Shown piece after piece: positions 31,834-43,512 of a stretch of DNA of 64,000 bases. Both the position numbers and the translations under genes were made by a program. The notes below the pieces were generated by a model, which saw nothing but the letters and a program-made list of their open reading frames with translations, ran no database searches and had not been told where the DNA came from. Source of the DNA: Cocos nucifera (lineage: Eukaryota; Streptophyta; Magnoliopsida; Arecales; Arecaceae); assembly GCA_006176705.1 (NCBI GenBank), contig QRFJ01000385.1, forward strand, positions 310,001 through 374,000. The letters run 5' to 3'. The stretch's first letter is position 1. Each line of letters opens with the position of its first letter.

Positions 31834-32410
31834 AGACCCTGCGCCCAACTCAAACATATATAGATGATTAAATCACAATTCCCCATGCCCCAAGGCTACC
31901 TCTCCCCTCTTCCTCCACGTCAAACCACCTTCTCCCTCTCCTCTCCACGTCCAAAAGGGTTTTGGACCTTGGTTGGTGCAATCTAGACAAGAGAAAGGCG
32001 AGTAAAACCTAGAAGGCTGTGCTGCTGCAAAGGATGTCTGCTGATCTTTAAAAGGAGTTTTGAAGATCCTACAGATCAGATCTAGATCTGATTTTTGGAG
32101 ACGTGATAGAGAAGAAGAGGATCTCTAGATCTAACCCAAGTGGATACCGATAGAGGCCAAGCACTTGCGTGGCTAGATCCAGAACCTTCCGCTGCATACA
32201 GGATCATCAACGGGTAATAGGATTACCCATATCAAGATAAGTTAAATATAATTTAATTTATCTAATTTTATTTTAATTTCCAAAATAATAATAATCAGAT
32301 CTGAAACATATCAAGATCTAATTAGGATCAAGAGAAAAATTTTTGAAATATATCTCTTGATCTGATCAGACCTAAACGAATCTGGACCGGAAAATCAGGA
32401 TTTCCCTTCA

Positions 32411-32415
32411 TAATT
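32411..32415. repeat. target-site duplication TAATT (right, Cop-A2)
   Basis: Matches 21972-21976. Confidence 0.95.
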
Positions 32416-33899
32416 CGCATCTAAAAATTCTTCCAAAGGATCCGAACCTCTATCTTCAAATCCTCTTGATTGCCCACTAAATCTCAAACCATAATTTCTT
32501 GTTTCCTGTAGAAATCTCAATATCCACTTCAATGCTTTTTAGTGTTTCTTTCTAGGATTAGCCATTTATCTACTAACCATGCTCACTGCATGTGCTGTAT
32601 CTGATCTATAGCATATCATAGTGTACATCACACTACCTACAACATTCGCATAATGGACTCCATCCATATACTCTCTCTTCTTTTAACTAAGGGCTTTGAT
32701 ACTTGAAGAGAGATATATGGCTCGACAATGGTGTCTCTATAGGTTTGGCCTTCTCCATCCCAAACCTTTTCAGAACTTTCTGGATATATCCTTCTTGTGA
32801 CAAATGGAGCACTTCTTTGCACCTATCTCTGCAAATCTCCATTCTAGGGATTTTCAATGTTGGATCCAGATCTTTCATCTTAAATTTAGCTGATAATGCC
32901 CTTTTCAGCCCTTGCACAACCTTCAAACTCCTATTGGCTATGAGCATATCATCAACATACAATAGCAGGTACAGGGCATCCTTTTCTTCTGCATCCTTGA
33001 CGTAAACATAACTATCATGTTCACATCTGACAAATCCTAGGCTCAAGACAAAGCTATCAAATTTATGGTACCACTGATGAGGGGATCATTTTAGGCCATA
33101 CAGTGATCTCTTCAGTGAACATACCTTTTTCTCCTGTCCAATCTTCATGAAACCATCTAGCTGCTTCATATGGATTCTTTCCTTCAATGTGCCATGAAGA
33201 AAGGTCATCATCACATTCATCTGTTCTAACTCTATGTTGTACTGTGCTACCAGTGATAGCAAAATCTGAATAGATGTATGACGCACCACAGGAGAGAAAA
33301 CTTATATGTAATCTATCCATTCCTTTTGTGAGTATCCCTTTGCTATAGCCTTGCCTTGAATCTGACTCCACCTTGTTTTGAAGGTGCTTCCTTCTTTATG
33401 GACATCCACTTTGAGCCAATAGGTCAAGCACCTTTTGGAAGATCCACCAGCTATCATATCTGATTTTTATTCAATGATTCCATCTCCTCCATCCTGGCCT
33501 GCATCCATGAATCATGATCCTCACTCTCCATGGCCTCTTCATAATTCTCTAGATCTTCATTAGTAGTGATGAGTGCATAGGAGAACCTCATCAATGCCAT
33601 ATCTGATCAATCTTCTAACAGTATGTTGGGGCTTGTGCAAAGCCACTCCCACTGGCCCTCCATACTTATTCTTAGTCTGAGTCAAAACTTTTCTACCTAG
33701 CTCCACCTCAACAGGAATACTCTTATAAGTGGATGTAATCTGCATGCCATCATTCTCTGACCGGCCATCGTTATTCACCTTTATTTCTCCTATTTCTCCT
33801 ATACTCCTAGGCCTCTCTAAGATGTTTTTTTCATCAAAAATGACATTCCTACTGATCACTATCTTCTGTGCTTCAGAACTACACAGCAGGTATCCCTTG
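32411..33899 (-). pseudogene. Cop-C reverse transcriptase and RNase H
   Basis: Reading leftwards: a linker with SRNVIFDEKNILERP; RT pieces ELEQMNVMMTFLHGTLKERI (relatives: MDVKTAFLHG), MKQLDGFMKIGQEKKVCSLK, SLYGLK; then RCEHDSYVYV, the intact box LLLYVDDMLIANRS, LKRALSAKFKMKDL, MEICRDRCKEVLHLSQEGYI and VLKRFGMEKAKPIETPLSSH. RNase H continues to the Cop-A2 target site and resumes at 21976. Stops and shifts break it. It is Tork/TNT1-like by wording. Confidence 0.88.
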
Positions 33900-35060
33900 A
33901 CTCCCTATGGATATCCCATAAATGTCATCTTTTAAGATTTAGGATCCAAGTTACTTCTCTCAGTTGCCTCCATATGTGCATAGGCTGTACAACCAAAGAC
34001 TTCATGTGGCCAAGCTCCATCTTCTTCCCACTCTAGTCCTCTTCTGAAATGCCTTCATTTGGCTTTTGTGGTGAGGGGACCTGTTGACAAGAAAACAAGA
34101 AAAAGTTAAAACATCACCCCAAAAGAATTTTGGAAGTGATGTCTGCAATCTTAAACTCTGTACCTTCTCGATTAGTGTCTGGTTTAATCTTTTCATGACA
34201 CCATTCTGCTAGAGGGTCATCTTCACTGTGTAATAGCATTTGATACCATTTTCCTCAGAATACCTCCTAAACTTTTGGCTTGTATACTCTCCTCTATTAT
34301 CCAACCTTAGATACTTCACCTGTCTTCCTGACACCTTCTTAACTTCAGCTCTCCAGGCTCTGAATCCGAGAAACACCTCTGACTTTTCTCTAATCAGATA
34401 AATCCATACCTTCCTTGAGAAATCATCAATGAAAGTGATAAAATATCTTGCCCCCCCTCTACCTGATATAGGAGCTGGTCCCTACACATCTGAGTGCACT
34501 AAATCCAGCACTCCTTCACTGTGCTTAGTACTTTTGGCAAACTTCACCCTATGCTGTTTAGCAAAGATGCATGGCTCATATAAATCTATGCTATCCTTCT
34601 TCAAGGCTAGGAACATCCCTCTTCTACTAAGTTCAATAAGTCCTCATTCACTCATATGATCCATCCGATAGTGCTACAATCGATATAAGATCTACTTCTC
34701 CTATGCTGCTGCTAGCACCTCTGTACTATCATTTACCATTGAGCCTTCCATTCAATAAAGATTTTTGCTCAGTCTTCTACCTCTAATCACCACCAAAGCT
34801 TTCTTGAAAATTTTCAGACATCCACTCCCAGCCTGGCTACTAAAAGCATAACCCTGCTCCTCGAACTAACCTAAAAAAATTAAATTTTTTTTCAATTTTG
34901 GTACATGCCTGATATTTGATAATATATGAATAATTCCATCATACATCCTCATCCTAATTGAACCAACTCTAGCTACTCTACATGGATGATCATCTTCAAG
35001 ACTGACACTTGCTCCATCGGTCTTTTGGTAGGTAGAAAACCACTTTTAATGAGAAGTATA
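33900..35060 (-). pseudogene. Cop-C integrase
   Basis: Minus-strand pieces: LWHYRMDHMSE (pre-integrase), LDLVHSDV*GPAPISG (first Asp), YFITFIDDFSRKVWIYLI (second Asp), RGEYTSQKFRRYSEENGIKC (Glu) and NGVMKRLNQTLIEKVQSLRL followed by LPKFFWGDVLTFSCFLVNRS. All three DDE residues can be seen. Stops include the one after HSDV and one in the KMTL*QNGV block. It would integrate Cop-C cDNA if it were whole. Confidence 0.85.
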
Positions 35061-35290
35061 GTGGTGAGAACATGTTGAATCCAATATCTACATAGTATCG
35101 TACTCTATGGACTCATCTGATACAACTAGTAGGTCTTCTCCACTATTCATCGAAGCTATATCATCACTCTTGCTAGCCTTCTCTTTTTCTTACCTCAAAA
35201 GAGGATAATCTATCCTCAGGTGTTCAGGTTAATGACATTTATAATATTTCAATGTCTTCCTCTGATCCCGAGATTTTGACCTACCTTTGG
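35061..35290 (-). pseudogene. Cop-C protease start and nucleocapsid knuckle
   Basis: Near 35065-35095 the minus strand reads ILDSTCSHHYTS (relatives: WILDSACSYHMT), the protease active site region. Upstream, near 35200-35255, YYKCH*PEHLRIDYPLL is the eroded zinc knuckle with its first and last Cys changed to Tyr. Confidence 0.65.
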
Positions 35291-35930
35291 ATTTTTCTCT
35301 TGTCTTCTTTATTCTTTCCTGCCTTTCATTCATAATCAAGATCTCAGACTTATGATCTCTCTTGCATATCTTTTTTCTCTACTCATTTGATCTGAGTACA
35401 CCAACAACTTGTTCATGGTTTAGGATCTTCTTTACATAAACTAAAGTTATTATGAGACCATCATATGAGCCTGAGAGAGAATAAAGCAGCAGCAACACCC
35501 GATCTTCCTCGTCGATTTTCACATCCAAACTCATCATGTTAGAACACACTTGATTGAATCTTTGGATATGTGAAACAAGATCTCCGCCTTCAGGCATCCT
35601 CAGACTATACAACTATTTATTCAATCATAGCTTATTTGTCATATTCTTTTTCATGTATGTGTTCTCCAGTCTCGTCCAGAGCCCCTTTGCCATGGTCTCT
35701 ATGCAAACCTCGGGTAGCACCTAATCGGCCAAGCACATTCTAATTATGCTAAAAGCAATTTTCTCCAACTCTTTTCAATCCTCAGCACTGATCTTTTCTG
35801 GCCCTTCTCTTATTATGATCTTGTAGATCCTCTACTGAACCAGTAAGTCCTTTACCCATTGCTGCCATAAGGTAAAGTTTCCCTTGCCATTAAACTTCTC
35901 AAAATGCACCTTGAGTCCACTTGATCCCAT
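35291..35930 (-). pseudogene. Cop-C gag
   Basis: The ATG at 35930 opens MGSSGLKVHFEKFNGKGNFT and LWQQWVKDLLVQ. The open part 35379-35612 has LRMPEGGDLVSHIQRFNQV, DEEDRVLLLLYSLSGSYDGL and KILNHEQVVGVLRSNE, the UBN2-type copia gag. Stops occur after LLVQ and in the MTNKL*LNK*LYS block. The start fits the primer site 224 bp upstream. Confidence 0.85.
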
Positions 35931-36153
35931 GACTTTAAGCAAGTCAAGAACAAAATCCTAACAGTCTTTCACGATCACACACCAACAAAACTACCCTTCA
36001 AAGAAGATCTAAATTCCCTAAATCCTCTTTTCAACCTTTTGTATTACTGTTCCTCCATATAAAAAATCTCCACCACAATCTAGAGATAACCATGAAGCAA
36101 ACAAGAAGTTTTTAGGGTAAAACCTGGTGCAACAAATCCTGGATGTAAAAATT

Positions 36154-36165
36154 GCTTTGATACCA
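36154..36165 (-). other. primer binding site of Cop-C
   Basis: GCTTTGATACCA is TGGTATCAAAGC on the minus strand, one base off the initiator-Met site, eight bases from the LTR. Confidence 0.85.
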
Positions 36166-36172
36166 ATTATTA

Positions 36173-36764
36173 TGAAAATTAATTCCACACATGGACTAGC
36201 ATGGCCACTGCTAATTAGCTAAGCAACAAAGAATAACTTCTTAGAGATTACTAGGAAAGCATGATCAATGGATTCAAGGAATAGAGAAGAATAGTAGTAG
36301 AGATTTCTAGGAGATAATAGTTTTATTTCAATGAATTCAGCATCATCTACAATCTTGACCTATTTTTAGTATATATACTTTACAAAAGATCAAATCCTAA
36401 GCTCATAGAAAAGCTATCCAAATCCAAAACAACCCACATATATAAAATATACTTGCAAAAATTGACTCGGCTTAGTTTCAAACTGAGCTGGCTAACCTAT
36501 GACTAGGTCGGCTTAGTTGCTGACTGAGCCGATCCAGCTATATACCATGCCAATAGTCCAAAAATACTATTTTTTATCTAAATTTTTTTATGAGATGTAG
36601 CCGACCTAGTGTTGGACTGAGCCTACCCAATTTCTAATTTAGCCAATCCAGTCTTAGGCTGAGCTGGATAAGTTTCTGAACTTTACTATCCAAGCTGATT
36701 TCTCTTCTTGCTCGTTTTAGTCTTTCCATGACCTATCTTCTCATATTTTCAATACTTAGGAACA
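36173..36764 (-). repeat. 5' LTR of Cop-C (about 0.6 kb)
   Basis: It begins TGAAAATTAATTCCACACAT and shares its first 170 bp with 20269-20434. The outer end is placed at GGAACA near 36764 because Cop-B LTR sequence (CCCTAGATCTAGG) resumes about 20-25 bp on. It includes a repeated phrase, GACTGAGC...GCTGG/GCCGA, between 36465 and 36675. The short LTR separates it from Cop-A and Cop-B. Confidence 0.65.
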
Positions 36765-39130
36765 CCACTTTTGAGCTCATAAGAAAAGCCCTAGATCTAG
36801 GATCCTATTACATGACTAAAGCATGATATTAAATTAGAAATTAAAAGATTAGAAAACTTCTTATTGATCAAATCAACAATAGAACAACTCTAGATCAAAT
36901 CCAGGTATATAACAAGAAGATCATATCACCCTTACCTTTGCAAATCGAGTTTCTTAACTTACTAATCTAGACCAAAGATTATTGCTCCAAGCTGCATATG
37001 CATCCACCCTCTACAAGTTGTCCACATGAGCTCTTGATCACTGATTAGAAGTTCGATGCCTAAAAATTAGCATAGTATTCTAGTACTATGTTGATCCTTC
37101 TTTAATTGTCAATCTAGAACTACCTTCTTCAAAACTTGAACTCTTTAATTTTTTAGAAGAAAGGGAAGAGATTTTGAACCTGAGACACCTCTAAAAAAAC
37201 TCTAAAGAAGGAGGAAGAGGTTAAAGAAAAACCCTAGAACAAGAACCCTTCTTCTTCTTCTTTATTTCTCTCACCAAGGCACTCTATTTTGTCTCCACAA
37301 AATCTCATGCCCCAACCTCTCTATGCCCAGCCTTTCCATGCCCAGGAAGCACTCTCTAATGTCTGGAATCTCTAAAAAAATTAGGGCCAAAGACCTAGAC
37401 AAGGAATGTCCATAAAGGGCAAGATAAGGGGCGCCCAACTCTTGGGTTCCCCCTCCTTTTTCTTTGGCATGGACCAGCAAATATTATCACATAGAAACAC
37501 AATAATATTCCACAAAACTACCAAAAAAAATCTAGGTTGGTTAGTGGCATAATTGGAGGAGTTTTGATTTCCTAAAACTCCATCACATAGAATTTGAAAT
37601 CAACAACTAACTCCCTATTTGACTTGGTCCACAACTTCTTTCCTTGTAAGAAAGAAGGAGAGTAGCAAGGGGCTCACGTAGGGACTCTTGGGGTGTGAAT
37701 GATTTCATGCAGAACTCAAGGAAGGGTGTGGGGAAGGCATTCGGACTAAGGTGGTGCAAGGATAGGAGTCCTAGTCATACTAGGACTCCCATTTTGACTT
37801 GGTCCAACTTATTCTTTGGACCAAATTAAATCAAAATAAATTTAATCCAATTAGAATTAGTCTTAGTCCAACTAATAACCTAATTAAATTAGATTAAATC
37901 AAATTTAATTTTAATTTAATTTTTAATCAAATTAGAGATTGGGTTGATACAAGTCCTAATCGAACTAGGACTCATTCTTCCTTCCAATTGGCTTATCCAA
38001 TTAACCAAATGGACTTGATCTAATCAAGCCCAAATCAAATTTAATTAAATTATATTTAATTAAACTTAATTTTAATCTTTTGACTTAATCAAACTAAATC
38101 AATTAGCAATCTAATTGCTAATCGATCCTCTTATAACACTTGCACTAGGTCAAACATCAATCGTATTGATTTTTTGACCAAAGAACGATTCTTAACCGTC
38201 GATCAACAATCCGATCGATTAAGAACTTTTATGTATATGATCTCATAGGTTCGAACCTTAGTCGATAGCATAGAAATAAATTTTTGTATCAATCAAAGTG
38301 ACCGTCTAGCAATAGTACCCAATGGTCGGATAGGTCGAATGTGTAGAACAACATTCTTAGAACCCATGTGGATATAGTATCCATACAATTCATCTCCTTG
38401 TCTAAAATACTCGTAGGACACCTCAGAGTTTAACTATCAATCTCGATTAGGTCATCCACATTATTTATCAAAATACCAAATCCATCTCATAGATTATCCT
38501 GGCCAAGATTTTGCTATATTAAAATACAATGATGCATTCTTTCCCAACTCTTGGAGTGGTCAATCCCATCTTGATCACTCACCGACTTTGCAAGTACTTG
38601 ACCGTACCCAAAGATCTTTTATTATTGAATTAAAAATTCAGTTTGTCTAGTACCAAAGTATCGTGAATTGCTTACAAGGCACTATGGTGATCTCAGGTCT
38701 AAGAGATATTTATACCTATATCTCATCAGAGTAATTCTTGACAGCATAATGCTCTGCAGTTGATCATATTTAGTGATGATGTATCCTTACATCTCACTTG
38801 TACGTCATACTATTATCTCCATACTTCTTGGTTAAGAGGACAACTAACCTATATAGCATACAACGACCTTTGCTCAATAAACACTATCATCCTAATTAAC
38901 AGCATATCATTTGATCGTAAACTATTTAAGGACTAATCGATAAATTCTCTCTTTATCAAAACTAAATAGTCCTAAGAACTTCATCACAATAATGGAGTTT
39001 ATTAGAAGATTTAGACTTTGTGATGAGGATACCAAAATAAATATTTTATTCATTAATAAATCAATTATAACTATAAGGTAGCTCAATCATCAATAGGCTA
39101 ATGATTGGCTTTGGGATACATTTCCTAACA
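36765..39130 (-). repeat. rest of the Cop-B1 5' LTR
   Basis: An inverted Cop-B LTR from CCCTAGATCTAGGATCC to GGGATACATTTCCTAACA (minus-strand start TGTTAGGAAATGTATCCC). With 20162-20268 it makes about 2.47 kb, equal to the solo LTR Cop-B4 (2471 bp). No gene is visible; frames such as 37271-37480 are incidental. Confidence 0.88.
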
Positions 39131-40705
39131 GTGCTCCTCTTGAATTTCTCTAGGGGGCACACACTCCTCTCCTTTCTTTCCTACAAAGAATGAGTCAAAT
39201 GACCCTTGTCCTAATTTTATCCTATGATTTTAGAACAAATCATGATTTGGCTAAGACGATTCTTGTCCTATTCCCATCTTATGAAATTTAAGACAAGCCT
39301 TGATCTACTAGGACAAGATCCAGTCAGATCAAGATAAAATCATACAGAGTTTCTAGATGAGCCTTATCTAAATTTTATCTCATGATTTTAGGACAAGCCC
39401 TGATCTCATCAACACAAGCCTTATTTTGATCAAGATAAGCCTGTTCTGACCAGGACAAGCTCCAATCAGATCAAAACAAATTCATACAAAGCTCCCATAT
39501 GAGCCAAATCTAATTTGGCTTAGTTAAGATGAATTAGAAAGACTACAGAAGGAGAATGTTAGGCTTAATCATGTGCTAGGATAATTTTCTTAAACCTACT
39601 TGGATCTAATCTAAATCAATCAAACTAGGTTAGGTCAATTGATGACATCAGACCTAAATCCTTATTTGTATGACATAATTAGGTTCAATTCTATATGGTA
39701 ATGGAACATGTCGTAATCTCCATCATCGACATCATCAAAATATCTTTTGATGGACCAAAACTTTTTTGATTCATCTAATTAGAATGGTCGATCATCAAGA
39801 CCATTCTAATTGGTTCCAAAATCTACCAATGACACTTAGTAGTATATGGTGGCAATCCATCAAAATCAAATATGAACTTCTCAATGTAGCTACCTGCGTG
39901 ATTGGATTCTTCTATCATGAGCTCCGATAAGATTAGGGTTAAGATGAACTCATCAAACACAAAACCTATCATATGAATAAATTATTTGATTCAAGTCTGA
40001 TGTGAAATACTAATAGGAACTCCTTTTTATTAATTCACACTATCATGACCAAAGATTTTAGGACTCGATCTCATGATCATCATAGGACTACTCTTCTACC
40101 GAGGTTGATAGATCCCATCTTGGTGTGATCCAATTCCTATAATGAACTTGCTATAGCCAGCATACAGCTTAGGATTTTAAATAGCTAGGAGATCGAGTTA
40201 TGAGGTAGTCAAACTTTAACATCCTCAAGGTGAACTATCGATGCACCTTAGGTCAAAGAACCAGACACACGTTGCAGCATTAAGCTAGTCATCGATAAGA
40301 AGGTAGACTCTCTTATGACTGCTCAAGATGGTCATGCTTAGTGCCCTTATTCTTAAGAAGTACCTATAATCTTGCTCGAGTATCTTCATACCATAGATTC
40401 AAAACTCATCTATCCGAAGGAAGCGATCATACACCGATCTTTCGGATCGATCACCATCCTGTTGATGATCCTATGATGGGGAGCAGTTTATGAGTTAATT
40501 ATGATAATACATGCCTTAAATTCTCAACTCTTGAGAATATGTATTATTATGCCTGTTAACTCAATGGATATAATACAGACACTTTAATACATAATCTGAT
40601 AGAATAAATAATCCATTTATCAATTTTAAGTCAAAATTATAAAAATACCCTAGAAAGTATATTATAAGTTTCATCCAATCTGGCTTCTAGGGCACACATC
40701 TAACA
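39131..40705 (-). repeat. Cop-A3: antisense Cop-A LTR, 5' part
   Basis: Its right end, CTAGGGCACACATCTAACA, is the inverted LTR start TGTTAGATGTGTGCCCTAG. It covers roughly the first 1.6 kb of a Cop-A LTR and stops at 39131 against the Cop-B1 LTR start. Cop-B1 therefore inserted into it, and the remaining LTR lies left of the window. It has a local duplication (39296-39363 and 39437-39504). It is much diverged from Cop-A2. Confidence 0.82.
39296..39504. repeat. two imperfect 68-bp repeats in the Cop-A3 LTR
   Basis: Blocks at 39296-39363 and 39437-39504 share AGGACAAG(A/C)TCCA(G/A)TCAGATCAA and end ATGAGCC. Spacing is 141 bp. Confidence 0.6.
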
Positions 40706-41733
40706 GCTGAGATTGCTTCAAAACTTTGAGAAGGATCACCAACTCCATAAGGAGTCGATAAATATAGTGGAAAGATCTTCTTTTAGTTCTTAACCCTTTA
40801 AAAAAGGAAAGAAGAACAAGAAGCAGAAGTCAAAGAAAGGCTGGGGCAACAGTGAAGGACCAGATTAAGAAATCCAAGCCCGATAGGAGTCTAGTAAAGA
40901 ACTTCTACAAGAAACAGGAGCATTGGAAGAGAAACTATCCTCAGTCCATTGCTTCCCTGGATATAAACAGGCTAAGAAAGAAGCAAACAGCTATTAGACA
41001 AGATATTTATATGATAACTCCTTGTAATTGTTTAATTTTTGATATTACTGACTGAGTATTGGATACCGAAAGCTCTTACTATATTTGCAGTTTGTTGCAG
41101 GGGTTATAGGTCAGTAGCAGATTCGAGTAAGATGAAAGATTTCTAAATATTGGAGATAGAAGATCAATTCTAGTTTTAGCACTAGGAACCTTAAAACTTG
41201 CATTTGAGTCTCATACCATTATTCTTAGTGATTGCTACATTTGTCCTAGATTCTTTTCGAATATCATTTCTATAGGCCTTTTGTCCAAAAATAATTATAA
41301 AATTTCAACAAAGAAAGAATTTTGTGATATCATTTTGAATAGTATTATAATCTTTTTTGGACATTTGAGTAATAAAATTTATGTAATATCATAACCTATT
41401 AATGTAGTTTACTTCACTGTAAGCATCCTAGATTAGATAATGTGTCTGATATCTATTTGTGGCATAACAGGCTATGTCACATCAGCAAGAATAGGATAAA
41501 CAAGTTGATCCAAGAGAGAATCCTCGAAGTTAGTGATTACAAATTATGTCCAATCTATGAGTCATATCTTTTTGAAAAAAATAATCAAATCATCTTTTAC
41601 TAGAAAAGATGAGAGAGCGACTGAGCTTGTAGGTCTAGTATATAGTGATGTGCATGGACTTATGAGCACAAGTACTGAAGGTGGATATTTCTACTTCATT
41701 ACTTTTACAAACGATCTATCTAGGTATGGATAT
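40706..41733 (+). pseudogene. Cop-B2 gag end, protease and integrase start
   Basis: The eroded zinc knuckle NFYKKQEHWKRNYPQS lies in 40852-41055 (CX2C now F and K; last Cys now Tyr). Protease: VLDTESSYYICSLLQGL, so DTG is DTE. Then LGTLKLAFESHTIILSDCYI and NIISIGLLSKNNYKISTKKE. Pre-integrase: WHNRLCHIS-type block near 41460. Integrase core: LVGLVYSDVHGLMSTSTEGG (first Asp) and YFITFTNDLSRYGY (relatives: TDD). Coding stops at 41733 where Ath-1 enters. Confidence 0.85.
41729..41733. repeat. target-site duplication GATAT (left, Ath-1)
   Basis: Same as 49924-49928; lies in the GGATAT codons of integrase (RYGY). Confidence 0.93.
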
Positions 41734-43488
41734 TGATAAGTACCTTAAATTCATCAATAAAAATATTAATTTAATAATTAATTTATTTTAATTTTTAAAA
41801 ATTAATAATTAATTTATATATATTTAAAAATTAATATTTTTATTAATTAAAAAAGAAATAAAAATTAATAAAATAAAAAATAAAATATTATTATTAGTAG
41901 AAAAAGCTTATTTTTTGTATCACAATGAAATAAATTTAGAGTAAAATAGAGTTAAAATGAACCAAATATGAATTTTTAAAGAAAAAAATTAATTAAAAAA
42001 ATATTTTGGCCTAGCCGACTCGCCCAGCCAAGCCGGCTCGCCTAGCCAAGCCATCAAAACCAGCTCAATCAGTGCATCCTAGCTTAGCCGATGCGCCACT
42101 TAAGTTGGCTCAGCTATAGAAACTACCCACTGGTCCATGAACCGGCGTGGATCGCCAGCTCAGGAGAAGAAAGCGAATCACACGCTGCCACATGGTGGAC
42201 CAAGACTGTTAAGAGGTTTATAGAAAATTCATTATGGCATAGAGGGATAAAATGATAATTTCATAGGCCAAGCCATAGGCTGATTGGTTGTGGTCTACGG
42301 TGTGGTGGGTCTGGGCAGTCTATAGCTACAGTAATGGCGCCATCGAACGACTACGGTGGTTTGAGGTCCAAATCCAATGGCTAGGATTTTTTCCTTCTTT
42401 GATTTGGTTTTATGCTTCTCAACATGATCGGATGGCTCCAAGCATTCCAGAACATGATCGAACAGCTGATGAAGCTCCCGACTTGATTAAAACACCCAGG
42501 CATGGGATCGACGGCCAGATCTCTCTCATCAAAGCTCCATCGGATGGTCAGCATCAAATCCGACCAGATCTAGGCTTTTAAAAATAGTTTTTCAAAAATT
42601 TTGGGACTGTTTGATCACCATCTGATGGCCAAACTTCACCTAAAATAGTAGAATTCAATGAAGGACACTTTTAATGTGATTTTCACTTAAATTTTATTAT
42701 TTTTGCCAATCAAAATCTACCTTAGTCCCATATTTCCTACAGCAAAGATCTCCAGCCCTCCAACACCTGTAAATAAGACCCTAGGCCTCCAAGAAAAGCT
42801 GTCTTCGATCAAAGATAGGGACAAGTATAGGTTGAGGGCCAGCTTTGGATTCAAGGCTGGTTCAAAACAATAGGTGCTGTAAAGAAGAGCTATCTCCTAT
42901 GCCATCTTTATACCAACTCCAATCTGAGATCGAGATTAGATCCAAAGAGGAAGAAGAAGAAGATACGAGCATGCTTTGAAAAGTGCAAAGGAAGAGAAGT
43001 CCACCATCCATCTTCCTGATGAGGCTATGCAGATCTACTTCAACCCTTTGTTATAGCTTTATTTATTTATTTTCTATTCTTTTTAATTTCTTTATATTTA
43101 AATTTCAAACTTTAATTTTAATGCAAAATTTATTTTTATGCTCTTTAAATTCATGCTTTTAATTTTTAATTATAAATTTAAATTTGGCACTTTACTTTTA
43201 ATTGCTCTTTAATTTCATCGCAAGTAGATGTTAAGATTTAAATAGTAGATCTTAGTATCAAATTTATTTTTTCATACTATTTAATTTCTTCTTTCTATTT
43301 TCCATTTTTTGACTTTAACTTTATTTTAAAAATTTTTTTTATAAAAATTAAAGATTTTAAAACTAAAATACTATCTTCTCTGTAGATTCGATCCAACTCA
43401 CCATTTTTTATCTATTTTTAATTATTTTAAGAAGTCAAAATTAAATTGATAAACGTGATGTCCTGATGACAACATCGTGCTCTTATCA
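41734..43488 (+). repeat. 5' LTR of Ath-1 (1755 bp)
   Basis: It starts TGATAAGTACCTTAAATTCA and ends CGTGCTCTTATCA. The opening 250 bp are extremely AT-rich, followed by a block rich in GCCAAGCC and GCCGACTC. The TATA position reads TGTAAATA (42774 region). Confidence 0.93.
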
Positions 43489-43494
43489 ATTTTT

Positions 43495-43512
43495 TAGTAC
43501 TGTTGCCGCGGA
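43495..43512 (+). other. primer binding site of Ath-1
   Basis: TAGTACTGTTGCCGCGGA agrees at 13 of 18 positions with TGGCGCCGTTGCCGGGGA, the tRNA-Asp-type site used by Athila elements. Confidence 0.65.

Larger units (their letters stand above)
21977..32410 (+). mobile_element. Cop-A2: full-length Ty1/copia retrotransposon (10,434 bp)
   Basis: Complete structure: 5' LTR, initiator-Met primer site, long leader, gag, protease, integrase, RT, RNase H, polypurine tract, 3' LTR, and TAATT duplications on both sides. The gene order with integrase before RT is the copia order. LTRs differ little by eye, so this is the youngest dated insertion here. It inserted into RNase H of Cop-C. The coding region is broken by many frame changes, mostly one-base insertions compared with Cop-A1. 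Angela/Tork-type lineage is inferred from motif wording and LTR length. Confidence 0.97.
30126..32410 (+). repeat. 3' LTR of Cop-A2 (2285 bp)
   Basis: TGTTAGATATATGTGCCC to GATTTCCCTTCA, followed by the TAATT duplication. It has the same W-box cluster (31452-31518) and TATA box (31826-31833) as the 5' LTR. In the first 125 bp of the gag-distal block (22199 and 30349 onward) I count five differences, all transitions. Confidence 0.97.
20269..36764 (-). mobile_element. Cop-C: Tork/TNT1-like copia element, minus strand, holding Cop-A2 and an Athila LTR piece
   Basis: Left LTR fragment at 20269-20434, right LTR from 36173, primer site 36154-36165, gag start at 35930 and pol reading leftwards to 32411. 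Pol jumps across Cop-A2 to finish RNase H at 21976-21917. The rest of the 3' end was lost together with arrival of an Athila LTR fragment. The RT box LLYVDDMLIA and gag wording (YSLRMPEGGDLVSHIQRFNQ) are Tork/TNT1-like, distinct from Cop-A and Cop-B. I could not read a target duplication; the right boundary is good to about 30 bp. Confidence 0.82.

Noticed and set aside
39131..40705. Independent unknown repeat with many GACAAG phrases
   Set aside because: Its right end is the inverted Cop-A LTR start and the order of blocks follows the Cop-A LTR, so it is an old Cop-A LTR.
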